DNA of 64,000 nucleotides from Streptomyces pacificus. GTDB taxonomy: Bacteria; Actinomycetota; Actinomycetes; Streptomycetales; Streptomycetaceae. The translations under genes and the position numbers were made by a program. Below the pieces are notes generated by a model. That model was not told the origin of the DNA, made no database searches, and saw nothing but the letters and a program-made list of their open reading frames with translations. The DNA lies in the NCBI RefSeq assembly GCF_011766325.1, contig NZ_BLLG01000013.1, positions 1 to 64,000 of the forward strand. The letters run 5' to 3'. Below, in pieces: positions 9,629 to 18,574 of this stretch (the first letter of the stretch is position 1; every line of letters starts with the position of its first letter).

Positions 9629-12600
9629 GCCGACCGGCGGGCCGCTCGGTCCCGGTCCCGGTGCCGCGGGCGGTCCCGGCGCAGGTCCCGGTCCCGGTGC
9701 GGCGGGCGGGCGCGGCGCAGGTCCCGGTCCCGGTGCGGCGGACGGGCGCGGCGCAGGTCCCGGTGCGGCGGGCGGGCGCGGCGCAGGGCCCGAACACCCC
9801 GGCGGAAGCGGTCTGAGAGCCGCCGTCGCCGAGGTCTGGTGTGCGGCGCTCGGCACCGGGGAGGCCCGGGACGAGGACCACTTCTTCATGGCGGGCGGGG
9901 ACTCCGTTCTCGCGGTCGAGACCGCGATGGCCCTGCGCGAGGCGACCGGGACCGAGCCGGTCCTCGACATCCTCTTCGAGTACCCCGAGTTCGGCAGGCT
10001 CGTCGCGGCGCTCGGCGGGGAGCGGCGCGGTTCGGGACACGGCGCACCACGCGCGCTCACCCCGGCCGAGGAACGCCTGTGGGCGGTCGAGCAGGTGCAC
10101 CGGGGCACGCCGCTCTACCACGTCGGCGCGGTCTACCGGTTCGACGGGCCGGTCGACGTGCCCCGGCTGCGCGCCGCGCTCGACGCGCTGGCGGCGGAGC
10201 ACGACGCGCTGCGCCGCGGCTTCCAGGCGCCGGGCCGGGCCGTCACCGCGGCCGTCGTGTCGGTGCCGTGCCGCTGGGTGGACGCCCGGGACGTGCCCGC
10301 CGAGGCGGTCGGCAGGCTCCTGGACGACGAGGTACGGGTCCCCTTCGACCTCGCGCGGCCGCCGCTGCTGCGAGCCCTGGCCGTCGGGCGCGGCCAGGCC
10401 GGCGACGTACTGCTGCTGACGGTTCACCACCTGGTGTGCGACGGCAGGTCGCTGGCGCTCCTGGAGACCCGGCTCGGAGAACTCTACGACGGCGCCGGAC
10501 CGGTGGCGGCGGAACCGGTCGCCGCCGCAGGGACCCTCTCCCCGCCGCCACGGCGCGAGGAGGCGGCCCTCGAGCACTGGCGCCGTGTGCTGGCCGGCGC
10601 GCCCGCCGGGCTGGACCTGCCGCACGACCTGCCGCGTCCCGCCCGGCTGGGCACCGCGGGAGGTGTCCACACGCTGACGATGCCCGCGCGGGCGGTGGCC
10701 GCGCTGGAAGCGGTGGCCGAGCAGGAGCGGCTGAGCCCGTTCATGGCGTGGACGGCCGCGTATGTGACGGCGCTGAGCGCGGTCACCGGCGAACGCGACC
10801 TCGTCGTGGCCGTCCCCGCCTCCTCGCGCGGTCCGCGGCAGCGCGCGGAGGTCGGCATGTTCGTCGGCATCCTCCCCCTGCGCGTCGGCCTCCGGCCGGG
10901 GGCTACCGCCCGGAACGCGGCCGGGCAGGTGCGCCGCACGGTGACCGAGGCGCTGGCCCACCGGCAGGTGCCGTTCCAGACGATGGTGGAGGAGAGCCGT
11001 CACACCGCGGACCCCTCGCGGGCGCCCCTCGCCCAGGCGGCCTTCACCTTCCTCGACGCCTCGGAAGGGGGCCTGCGCCTTCGCGGGACGGCCGCCGCGC
11101 GCGAGCTGCTGCCGACGGGCACCGCGAAGTACGAGCTGATGTGGTCGGTGACCCGGTGCGCGGACGCCACCACGGCCGAACCCGCATACCGCGCCGAACT
11201 CGAGTACCACGCCGAGCTGTTCTCACCGGAGGCCGCCGAGGATCTGCACCGGCGGCTGGTGGCGGCGGTCGGCACGGCCTTCGCCCGCCCCGACGAGCCG
11301 CTGCCGGTGACCGGACCCATGGCACAGGCCCCGTACACACCGGTGCACGAGCGGGTCCGCCGGCACGCGGTGCGGCGGCCCGGCGCGCCGGCGGTCCTGC
11401 ACGGCGCCACCCGGCTGACCTACCGGGAGCTGGACCTGCGGGCCACGGCGATCGCCGCCGGGCTGCGGGGAGCCGGACTGGGGCGCGGCTCGGTGGTCGC
11501 CGTCTCGGCGCCACGGGGCGCCGACACCGTGGCGGCCTTCCTCGGGGTGCTCTACGCGGGCTGCGCCTATCTGCCGGTGGACGTGCGGCAGCCGGTGGCG
11601 CGGTCCCGCGCGCTGGTGCGGTCCGCCGCGCACGCCGTCCTGGTGCCGGGCCCGGCCGAAGCCGCCGCGTACGCCGACACCGTGCCGGTACTGCGGCTCG
11701 ACACGCTGCCCGCACCGTGCGACCCGGCGGGCCCACCGCTGCCCCCCGTGGCACTGACTCCCGAGGACGCCGCCTATGTGATGTTCACCTCGGGGTCCAC
11801 CGGCGAGCCGAAGGGCGTGGTCGTCCCGCACCGGGCGATCAGCAGGCTCGTCCCCGACGCCGACTTCGCCACCGTCGGCACCGGCGACCGGGTGGCCCAT
11901 CTGTCCAGCCCCGCCTTCGACGCGTCGACGTTCGAGATATGGGGGGCGCTCGCCGGCGGCGCCACCCTGGTCGTGGACGACCGCGAGACCGCGACGTCCC
12001 CCGCCGGACTGAGGAGGTTCCTGGAGCGGGAGCGGATCACCGTCCTCTGGCTGACCACGACGCTGCTCAACCAGGTGGTGGACTTCGCGCCGGACGCGTT
12101 GCGGCATCTGCGGGTACTGCTGGCCGGCGGAGAGCAGCTGGACGGGCGCCGGCTGGCGAAACTGCTGGCCGGCTCCCCTCCGGGCCGTGTCGTCAACGGC
12201 TACGGGCCCACGGAGAACACCACGTTCAGTACCACCCACGACATCAGCGCGGCCGACACCGCGGAGGGTCCCGTACCGATCGGGACGCCGATCTCCGGTA
12301 CCACCGCCTACGCGCTCGGACCCGGGGGAAGTCCCGTGCGCGCGGGCGAAGCCGGAGAGCTGTACGTCGGGGGCGACGGACTCGCCCGCGGCTATCTCGA
12401 CGCTCCGGCCCTGACGGCCGACGCCTTCGTGCCCGATCCGTTCGATCCGCGCGGCGGACGGCGGATGTACCGCACCGGCGACCGGGTCAGGGTGCTGCCG
12501 GGCGGTGGATTCGCCTTCCTCGGGCGCCGGGACGACCAGGTGAAGGTCCGCGGGCACCGGGTCGAACTCGCGGAGGTGGAGCGGGCGGTGCGCGATCTGG

Positions 12601-13307
12601 AGGGCGTCGCCGACGCCGTCGTCGTCGCCCGGCCCGCGGACACCGGAACCGAGATCACCGCGTGCGTCACCGGGCCGGCCCCCGGGGACGCCGGGGCCCT
12701 CGCCGCGCGGCTGCGCGAAGTGCTGCCGCACTACATGGTGCCGGAGGTGGCCGTGCTCGACCGGATTCCGGTCAACGCCAACGGCAAGGCCGACCGTACC
12801 GCCCTGCTCGCCGCGCTCGGACCGGCCGCGGCCGGGATGACGGCACCGGCGGGCGGACCGCTCCCGCCGTCGCCGTCGCCGGGAGCGGTCCGCCCGCCGG
12901 CCGAGGCGGAGCCCGGTGGCGGCGAAGACCCGCACGACGCGCTCGCCCGCGGTGTCCACACGCTCTGGTGCGAGGCGCTGGGGACCGCACGGGCGCACCC
13001 GGAGGACAACTTCCTGGCCCTCGGCGGCCACTCCATCAAGGCGCTGCGGCTGCTGGCGCGGGTCGACGAGGAGTACGGGGCGGACATCGAGCTGGTGCAC
13101 TTCCTCACCAGCCCGACCCTGCGCGAACTCACCGCGCTCGTCAGGGGGCAGGCGGCCGGCACCGAGGCGCCGGGCGGGACGGACGGGACGGACACGCCGG
13201 GCGGGACGGACGGGACAGGCGGAACGGATGCGCATGACGGGGCGGACGGGGCGGACGGGGCGGATATGCCGGACGGGGAGGAGCGTGCCGATGAGAGCAC
13301 CGGATGA
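9621..13307 (+). CDS. NRPS subunit PCP-C-A-PCP
   Basis: 1228 residues. After a Gly/Pro-rich repetitive leader (residues about 10-56) comes a PCP (Ser95 in GGDS), a condensation domain (HHLVCDG at 269-275), an A domain (FTSGSTGEPKG near 722) and a second PCP (Ser1138 in GGHS), then a Gly/Thr/Asp-rich tail. No thioesterase. Reading the A-domain pocket by eye against GrsA gives D-A-F-W-L-G-G-T-F-K, close to the classic valine code, so valine or a similar branched residue is predicted. The N-terminal PCP has no A domain in front of it and is probably loaded in trans by the stand-alone adenylation enzyme encoded next. ATG start overlaps the carbamoyltransferase by 8 nt. Confidence 0.95.
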   Translation: MAEPTGGPLGPGPGAAGGPGAGPGPGAAGGRGAGPGPGAADGRGAGPGAAGGRGAGPEHPGGSGLRAAVAEVWCAALGTGEARDEDHFFMAGGDSVLAVETAMALREATGTEPVLDILFEYPEFGRLVAALGGERRGSGHGAPRALTPAEERLWAVEQVHRGTPLYHVGAVYRFDGPVDVPRLRAALDALAAEHDALRRGFQAPGRAVTAAVVSVPCRWVDARDVPAEAVGRLLDDEVRVPFDLARPPLLRALAVGRGQAGDVLLLTVHHLVCDGRSLALLETRLGELYDGAGPVAAEPVAAAGTLSPPPRREEAALEHWRRVLAGAPAGLDLPHDLPRPARLGTAGGVHTLTMPARAVAALEAVAEQERLSPFMAWTAAYVTALSAVTGERDLVVAVPASSRGPRQRAEVGMFVGILPLRVGLRPGATARNAAGQVRRTVTEALAHRQVPFQTMVEESRHTADPSRAPLAQAAFTFLDASEGGLRLRGTAAARELLPTGTAKYELMWSVTRCADATTAEPAYRAELEYHAELFSPEAAEDLHRRLVAAVGTAFARPDEPLPVTGPMAQAPYTPVHERVRRHAVRRPGAPAVLHGATRLTYRELDLRATAIAAGLRGAGLGRGSVVAVSAPRGADTVAAFLGVLYAGCAYLPVDVRQPVARSRALVRSAAHAVLVPGPAEAAAYADTVPVLRLDTLPAPCDPAGPPLPPVALTPEDAAYVMFTSGSTGEPKGVVVPHRAISRLVPDADFATVGTGDRVAHLSSPAFDASTFEIWGALAGGATLVVDDRETATSPAGLRRFLERERITVLWLTTTLLNQVVDFAPDALRHLRVLLAGGEQLDGRRLAKLLAGSPPGRVVNGYGPTENTTFSTTHDISAADTAEGPVPIGTPISGTTAYALGPGGSPVRAGEAGELYVGGDGLARGYLDAPALTADAFVPDPFDPRGGRRMYRTGDRVRVLPGGGFAFLGRRDDQVKVRGHRVELAEVERAVRDLEGVADAVVVARPADTGTEITACVTGPAPGDAGALAARLREVLPHYMVPEVAVLDRIPVNANGKADRTALLAALGPAAAGMTAPAGGPLPPSPSPGAVRPPAEAEPGGGEDPHDALARGVHTLWCEALGTARAHPEDNFLALGGHSIKALRLLARVDEEYGADIELVHFLTSPTLRELTALVRGQAAGTEAPGGTDGTDTPGGTDGTGGTDAHDGADGADGADMPDGEERADESTG
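9648..9785 (+). repeat. 36-nt tandem repeat, four units (last lacks 6 nt)
   Basis: Units at 9648-9683, 9684-9719, 9720-9755 and 9756-9785 each begin GGTCCCGGT and end GGCGCA. They encode a Gly/Pro/Ala-rich flexible leader (GPGPGAAGG type) before the first PCP of the NRPS subunit. All unit-length differences keep the frame. Confidence 0.9.
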
Positions 13308-14784
13308 ACGGACGCCCTCGGCCCTGGAGCGCTTCCTGCACCACGCCCGGGCCGACCCGTCGGCGATCGCCGTACAGGACGACGCGTCCGCCCCCCTCAC
13401 CTACGGGGCGCTGCTCGACGCGGCACGGCAGACGGCGCGGCGGCTCGCCGACGACGGTGCGCGGCGCGGCTCCCGCGTGGCGGTGGAGTGCAGCTACGGC
13501 GCCCGCTACCTCGTTCCGCTGCTGGGGTGCTGGCTGCTGGGATCCGTACCCGTCCCGGTGGATCCGGCCTCCCCGGCCGACCGCCGGCGCCACCAGGTCC
13601 GGCAGGCCCGCTGCGGCACGGCGGTGACCGGACCCGGCACGGACGGGGCGGTCGCCGGGGCGGTCGCCGATGTGGTGTCGGCGCACGGCGGGGGCGGTTG
13701 CGGGGAGCCCGAGGAACCCGCGGCGTACATCCTGTTCACCTCCGGCTCGACGGGCCGGCCCAAGGGCGTGGAGGTCGAACACCCGGCCCTGCTGAACATG
13801 CTGGAGCACTTCGTGCGGGCGCTCGGCTTCGGCCCGGGGGACCGCATGCTCGCCCACAGCAGCACCGTGTTCGACATGTCCGTACCGGAAATGCTGATCC
13901 CCCTGGTCAGCGGCGGCACGGTCGCCGTGGCGCCACCGCGTTCGGTGCGCAACCCCGAACTCTTCGCCGACTGGCTGCGGTCCCATCCGGTGGACGCGGC
14001 CTGGGCCACCCCCAGCCAGCTGCGCCTGCTGCTGCCCTTCCTGCGCGGCGACCGGGTCTTCGGCACCCTCATCAGCGGTGGTGAGGCACTGCCCGCGGAA
14101 CTGGCCGGCGCACTGCGGAAGGTGTGCGGGGCGCTGTGGAACGCCTACGGGCCGACGGAGGTCACGGTGGTCGGGCTCTGTGCCGAGGTGGAGCCGCCCT
14201 ACCGCGATCCGCTGCCGATCGGGGTGCCGCTGACCGGACTGCGCGCCCACGTCCTGGACGAAAGGCAGCGGCCCGTGCCGCCGGGGACGGCCGGAGAGCT
14301 GTGCCTGTCGGGGACCGGTGTGGCGCGGGGCTACACCGGGAGTCCGGAGCTGACCGCCCGGTCCTTCGTCACCGGCCCGGACGGTGAACGGATGTACCGC
14401 ACCGGTGATCTGGTGACGAGGGGGACGGACGGGCTCCACTACTTCCGCGGCCGCGGCGACGACCAGGTCAAGATCCGCGGCCACCGGGTCGAGCTGGGCG
14501 ACGTGGAGGCGGCGGCGCGGCGGCTGCCGTCCGTGGGCCAGGCGGTCGCCGTGGTCTCGGACCTCCTCAGCGGCCGGCCGGACCTCTTTCTGGCCGTGGT
14601 CCCCCCACCGGGCGAGGCCCCACCCGACCCGGCGGACCTGCGCAGGCAGCTCTACGGACTGCTGCCCGCCTTCATGCGGCCACGGCAGGTGCTGCCCTTC
14701 GGCGCCCTCCCGCGCGACAGCGCGGGAAAGACGAGCCGCCGGGCCGTAGGCGACCTGGTCGAGGAACGGCTGCGCGGCGACTGA
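13291..14784 (+). CDS. Stand-alone adenylation enzyme
   Basis: 497 residues; a free A domain of the amino-acid adenylation family with no PCP attached. Core motifs present: FTSGSTGRPKG, NAYGPTE, YRTGD, GRGDDQVKIRGHRVE and a C-terminal SAGKTSRR containing the A10 lysine. The pocket read by eye is D-M-P-W-I-G-A-V-V-K, which I cannot match to a known code; Asp235 is present, so an alpha-amino acid is likely. ATG start at 13291 lies behind GGGGAGGAG and overlaps the preceding NRPS by 17 nt, so it is translationally coupled. It probably charges the orphan N-terminal PCP of the neighbouring subunit. Confidence 0.93.
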   Translation: MRAPDERTPSALERFLHHARADPSAIAVQDDASAPLTYGALLDAARQTARRLADDGARRGSRVAVECSYGARYLVPLLGCWLLGSVPVPVDPASPADRRRHQVRQARCGTAVTGPGTDGAVAGAVADVVSAHGGGGCGEPEEPAAYILFTSGSTGRPKGVEVEHPALLNMLEHFVRALGFGPGDRMLAHSSTVFDMSVPEMLIPLVSGGTVAVAPPRSVRNPELFADWLRSHPVDAAWATPSQLRLLLPFLRGDRVFGTLISGGEALPAELAGALRKVCGALWNAYGPTEVTVVGLCAEVEPPYRDPLPIGVPLTGLRAHVLDERQRPVPPGTAGELCLSGTGVARGYTGSPELTARSFVTGPDGERMYRTGDLVTRGTDGLHYFRGRGDDQVKIRGHRVELGDVEAAARRLPSVGQAVAVVSDLLSGRPDLFLAVVPPPGEAPPDPADLRRQLYGLLPAFMRPRQVLPFGALPRDSAGKTSRRAVGDLVEERLRGD

Positions 14785-14800
14785 CGGCGGCCCGACCCTC

Positions 14801-14885
14801 GTGCCCCTTCGATCCCCCTGCCCCTCCGAACACCGTGCCCCTTCGATCCCCCTGCCCCTCCGAACACCGTGCCCCTCCGAACACC
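14801..14885 (+). repeat. 34-nt direct tandem repeat, 2.5 copies
   Basis: Copies at 14801-14834 and 14835-14868 are identical (starting GTGCCCCTTC), followed by a 17-nt partial copy to 14885. They fill most of the 126-nt gap between the stand-alone A domain and the MbtH gene. Confidence 0.9.
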
Positions 14886-14910
14886 GTCACTTCACACGAG
14901 GAGATGCAGC

Positions 14911-15117
14911 ATGAGCGAGCAGACCACCGAGGCCAGGTACGTGGTCGTCATCAACGACGAGGAGCAGTACTCGGTCTGGGCCGCCGGCCGGGCCGTCCCC
15001 GCCGGCTGGCACACCACGGGGCACGAGGGCACGCGGGAGGAGTGCCTGGAGCACATCGGCCGCGTCTGGACGGACATGCGCCCCAGGAGTCTGCGGCAGG
15101 CCATGGGCGACGCCTGA
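14911..15117 (+). CDS. MbtH-family NRPS chaperone
   Basis: 68 residues. MbtH proteins bind and activate or stabilise adenylation domains. The signature is visible: NDEEQYSVW, then PAGW, and near the end the conserved WTDMRP. The usual Pro after SxW is replaced by Ala (SVWA), a small departure from the consensus. ATG start preceded by ACGAGGAG. Its place directly after the NRPS genes fits service to one or more of the A domains here. Confidence 0.95.
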   Translation: MSEQTTEARYVVVINDEEQYSVWAAGRAVPAGWHTTGHEGTREECLEHIGRVWTDMRPRSLRQAMGDA

Positions 15118-15284
15118 GACGTCCGGTGCGGCCGTGACCGGTGCGGCCGTGCGCCGTCCGGTGGCGGCTGTGCTCACGACCGATGCGGCCGTGAGAGGTG
15201 CGGCCGGGCTGTCGGGGCGGGCTCTCCGGAAGCGGCCCGGTCCCGCCCCGGCACACCCCGCACCGCGATCCCGTGGAGATCCCC

Positions 15285-16529
15285 ATGTGGAAACTGCTCC
15301 GCTCCAACGCGCTCTTCCGCCGCCTGTTCCTCGGCGAGGCCTTCTCGAGCTTCGGGGACAGCGCCATGTTCCTGTCGCTCGCGATCTGGGCGAAGGACCT
15401 CACCGGCTCCGACGCCGCCGCGGGCATCGTCTTCCTGATCATCACCGCGCCGGGGCTCACCGCTCCGCTGCTCGGGCATCTGGTGGACCGGGTCCAGCGC
15501 AGACCGCTGCTGCTGAGGATGTACTTCGGCATGGCCGTGCTGGTGCCCTCCCTGCTGCTGGTGCGCGGCGCCGGGCAGCTGTGGATCATCTACCTGGTGA
15601 CGCTGGCCTACGGGCTGGTGTTCGCCACTCCGGCACGGCAGGCGCTGCTGAAGGACCTGCTGCCCTCCGACGACGCCGTCGCCGCCCGCTCGCTGCTCAT
15701 CACCACACGGGAGGGAGTGCGCATCGTCTCCCCGGTGGCGGGCGCGGGCGTCTACGCCGCCTTCGGCGGCGGGGCGCTGGCCTACCTCGGGTCGGCGACC
15801 TTCCTGGTGGCCGGGTTCGTCCTGCTGTCGGTCAGGGTCGTGGAGTCGGAGCCCGAGCCCGCCGGGGAGCCGCTGCGCCGCGCACTGCCCGCGGGGTTCC
15901 GTTTCGTGCTGGGGGTGCCGCTGCTCCGGAGGCTGACGCTCGCGATGGTGGGCTTCCTCGGCGTGGTCGGCCTGCTGGAGACCGCGGCCTTCGCCGCCGT
16001 CGACCAGGGGCTCGGCCGGCAACCCGAGTTCATCGGGGTGATGGCGTCCGTGCAGGGCGGCGGCTCGGTCGTGGGCGGCGTGCTTGCCGGGCTGCTGGTG
16101 AAACGGGTCGGGGAGGCCCGGTCCAGCGGCGCCGGGTACGCGCTCGTCTCGGCGGGTCTCGTCCTGTGCGTCTCCCAGCACACCGCGCTGTTCCTGGTGG
16201 GTGCCGCCCTGATCGGTACCGGGCTGCCGTTCGTGGCGGTGGCGATCGGCACCGCGTCGCACCTCTACGCCCCGGCCCGGATGCAGGGCCGGGTGAACTC
16301 CGCCGTCAGCACCTTGACGGATACCGCTCAGACGATGTCGATCGCCGCAGGGGCGGCGCTCATCGTGCTGGTCGACTACCGCGTGATGTACGGCGCCATG
16401 GCCCTGTCGGCGGTCGCCTGCGCCCTTGCCGTGGCACTCCGTCCCGCGGCGGTGCCCCCCGTCGCGCCCTCCGTCGCCGACGAAGGGCCGCCCCCGGCCG
16501 ACGCCCCCGGCGGGCGCGGCTCCCCGTGA
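15285..16529 (+). CDS. MFS transporter, probable peptide exporter
   Basis: 414 residues with about 12 hydrophobic segments. The N-terminus (FLGEAFSSFGDSAMFL) and the following basic loop (DRVQRRPLLL) match the enterobactin-exporter-like (MFS_3) class often found at the end of NRPS clusters. The start codon is an ATG after GTGGAG; upstream in-frame starts would add a non-membrane leader. It lies 167 nt after the MbtH gene; the gap holds several copies of a TGCGGCCGTG motif. Likely role: export of the cluster product and self-protection. It is the last gene that clearly belongs to the cluster. Confidence 0.88.
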   Translation: MWKLLRSNALFRRLFLGEAFSSFGDSAMFLSLAIWAKDLTGSDAAAGIVFLIITAPGLTAPLLGHLVDRVQRRPLLLRMYFGMAVLVPSLLLVRGAGQLWIIYLVTLAYGLVFATPARQALLKDLLPSDDAVAARSLLITTREGVRIVSPVAGAGVYAAFGGGALAYLGSATFLVAGFVLLSVRVVESEPEPAGEPLRRALPAGFRFVLGVPLLRRLTLAMVGFLGVVGLLETAAFAAVDQGLGRQPEFIGVMASVQGGGSVVGGVLAGLLVKRVGEARSSGAGYALVSAGLVLCVSQHTALFLVGAALIGTGLPFVAVAIGTASHLYAPARMQGRVNSAVSTLTDTAQTMSIAAGAALIVLVDYRVMYGAMALSAVACALAVALRPAAVPPVAPSVADEGPPPADAPGGRGSP

Positions 16530-16695
16530 GCCGTTCCGGCCTACCGGCCCGGCCCGAGGCCTGCGCGGGTGGCAGGCGATGAGCCAAGCGCCCACCGGCT
16601 GAGCTGTCCGGGGCGGGGGCGGCCACCCGATGTACGTACGACAGGGGAGCCCCGCAACCGCCATGCCGCCGCCTCCCAGCAGCGATACTGGATGG

Positions 16696-17058
16696 ATGGA
16701 CACGACGATCACCGCGCCCCGCGCCGAGGTGCTGCGGAACCGCTACCGCAGCCGACTGCCCGAGCGCTTGCAGGAGCTGGCCGGCCCCATCGAGGGCAAC
16801 GTGGACCTGCCGCTCCATATCGTCTGGTCCGGGCGGACCAGCTACAGCCTGGACCGTCCGAAGTCCCGCATGACGCTCTACCGGACCGTCCTCGCCGAAG
16901 GACTGAGCGAGGACCTGGTGACCCTCCTGCACCACCGGCTGCTCGCCGAGCAGTGGCCCGTGCTGCGGCGCTTGATCAGTCCCTACATCCGCGAGGTCTG
17001 GGAGGACGCCTTCCCGGAGCTGCTGCGCACCGCTCCGGCCGACACGACTGCCGCGTGA
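16696..17058 (+). CDS. Conserved-looking hypothetical protein, partner of AbiEii-type gene
   Basis: 120 residues, mostly soluble and charged; no motif I recognise. The C-terminal half looks helical (LLHHRLLAEQWPVLRRLI). ATG at 16696 is preferred over an upstream ATG at 16630 because the extra residues look non-coding. Its stop overlaps the GTG start of the nucleotidyltransferase gene by 4 nt (GTGA), so the two are translationally coupled. By position it could be the antitoxin or partner of the downstream gene. This is inference only. Confidence 0.75.
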   Translation: MDTTITAPRAEVLRNRYRSRLPERLQELAGPIEGNVDLPLHIVWSGRTSYSLDRPKSRMTLYRTVLAEGLSEDLVTLLHHRLLAEQWPVLRRLISPYIREVWEDAFPELLRTAPADTTAA

Positions 17059-17714
17059 AGCTCACTCCGCTCCACGAGCGTCTCCTCGCCGACATCCTCG
17101 ACCTCGGCTCCCCCTACCCTCTGGTCCTCACCGGCGGATACGCCGTGCAGGCCCACGGCCTGGTCGAACGCTTCAGCCGCGACCTCGACGTCGCCACCGA
17201 GAACCCTGCTCCGATGCAGGAGATCGTCGCCTCACTCACAGCCGGCCTCAGCGCGCGCGGATGGCGGACCGCGCACGTCCAGACCGATCCGCTCAGCGGC
17301 CGGTTCCTCGTCACCGATCCGGACACCGGCGAGGAGTGCGAGGTCGACGTCCTCAAGGAGGCGTTCTGGGCTCCGCCCGCTCAGACCCCCTACGGCCCCG
17401 TTCTTTCCCTCGATGACGTGATCGGCACCAAGGTCCGCGCCCTCGCCGACCGCGGCACCGTCCGTGACCTCATCGACGTCCAGGCTGCCTCCCGCCACCG
17501 CTCCACCGCCGACCTCGAATCCCTGGGCCGCCGTCGCGCCCACGACGAGTTCAGCCTCGAAGACCTCCGGGACCGGCTCATCGGCGCGGACTGGTACGAG
17601 GACGAGGACTACACCGCGTACGGGCTCGCCTCCCGGCAGATCGAAGAACTCAAGGCGTGGGCGCTGGAGTGGGCGGAGGATCTGGGTGCGCGGATCCATG
17701 ACGACAACGCCTGA
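17055..17714 (+). CDS. AbiEii/AbiGii-type nucleotidyltransferase
   Basis: 219 residues. The N-terminal half has the nucleotidyltransferase signature: LTGGYAVQAHGL followed by SRDLDVAT (the metal-binding D-x-D pair), and later EVDVLKEAF with a third acidic position. The family includes the toxins of AbiE abortive-infection / type IV toxin-antitoxin systems, but also many uncharacterised bacterial proteins. The C-terminal part is helical and rich in acidic residues. GTG start overlaps the preceding stop. No clear promoter. Function in phage defence is possible but unproven. Confidence 0.8.
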   Translation: MKLTPLHERLLADILDLGSPYPLVLTGGYAVQAHGLVERFSRDLDVATENPAPMQEIVASLTAGLSARGWRTAHVQTDPLSGRFLVTDPDTGEECEVDVLKEAFWAPPAQTPYGPVLSLDDVIGTKVRALADRGTVRDLIDVQAASRHRSTADLESLGRRRAHDEFSLEDLRDRLIGADWYEDEDYTAYGLASRQIEELKAWALEWAEDLGARIHDDNA

Positions 17715-18099
17715 GAGGCGGACACGCGTGGTCCGGGCAGGCGGCCCCGGGGTGGCTCCTCGCGTACCCGCTCCGGGCGCAAGCCCGGTAAGCAGCCCGG
17801 GTATGAGGGTACGACGCTGCGACAGGTCGATGATCGTGACCCGCATGCACCTGATGTAGCGTCAGGTAGGTCAGCATCTGGTCAGCACCAGTTCCCGAAC
17901 AGCCTGATACGGCTGTCCGGCAGACGTTTGGTCGATGGCGTCACAACAGCCTGGTCGGCGCGGAAGCCCAGGCAGGGAGCGCTATCCCCGCTGAGAAGCG
18001 ATGTTCCTCACAATCATCGGCCCCGGCGTGCCCGTGTAGAGTGAAGACCGCCCTTGACCTGTAGAAAGCTGGCAGGGAGCCGTCTTCCAGGAGTCCAAA
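17715..18099. other. Intergenic region before panD
   Basis: No convincing coding region. It contains the segment TGATGTAGCGTCAGGTAGG near 17850 and a less GC-rich part (17880-18060) that probably carries the panD promoter; no clean -35/-10 pair is assigned. Confidence 0.5.
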
Positions 18100-18534
18100 G
18101 TGCTGCGTACTCTGTTCAAGTCCAAGATCCACCGGGCCACCGTGACCCAGGCCGACCTGCACTACGTCGGTTCCGTCACCGTCGACGCCGAACTGATGGA
18201 AGCGGCCGACCTGCTTCCCGGTGAGCTCGTGCACATCGTCGACATCGACAACGGTGCCCGACTCGAGACCTATGTCATCGAGGGCGAGCGGGGATCCGGC
18301 GTCATCGGCATCAACGGTGCCGCAGCCCATCTCGTGCACCCCGGCGACCTGGTCATCCTCATCAGCTACGCCCAGGTGGACGACGCCGAAGCGCGGGAAC
18401 TGGCACCCCGCGTCGTCCACGTCGACGGCCGGAACCGCATCGTCCAGCTGGGCTCGGACCCCTCGGCCCCGGTCCCCGGGAGCGACACGGAGGGCAGCCC
18501 GCACGCCGTGCCCGCTCCCTCGGCCCGATCCTGA
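18100..18534 (+). CDS. panD: Aspartate 1-decarboxylase
   Basis: 144 residues. Makes beta-alanine from L-aspartate for pantothenate and coenzyme A synthesis, using a pyruvoyl group formed by self-cleavage. The cleavage site Gly-Ser is visible in HYVGSVT (Ser25 becomes the pyruvoyl). Other family features are the N-terminal KSKIHRATVT and the NGAAAHLV segment. GTG start follows CAGGAG. The C-terminal 20 or so residues (Ser/Pro-rich) exceed the usual length of about 126. The next gene starts 40 nt downstream. The enzyme could supply beta-alanine to secondary metabolism too, but nothing here ties it to the NRPS. Confidence 0.96.
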   Translation: MLRTLFKSKIHRATVTQADLHYVGSVTVDAELMEAADLLPGELVHIVDIDNGARLETYVIEGERGSGVIGINGAAAHLVHPGDLVILISYAQVDDAEARELAPRVVHVDGRNRIVQLGSDPSAPVPGSDTEGSPHAVPAPSARS

Positions 18535-18574
18535 TCCGGTCCACCGGCGAAACCCGCTGACCGAGGAGAGCGCA

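Noticed and set aside
7766..10108. Long minus-strand frame opposite the carbamoyltransferase
   Set aside because: Shadow of the real gene; low-complexity translation and no ribosome site.
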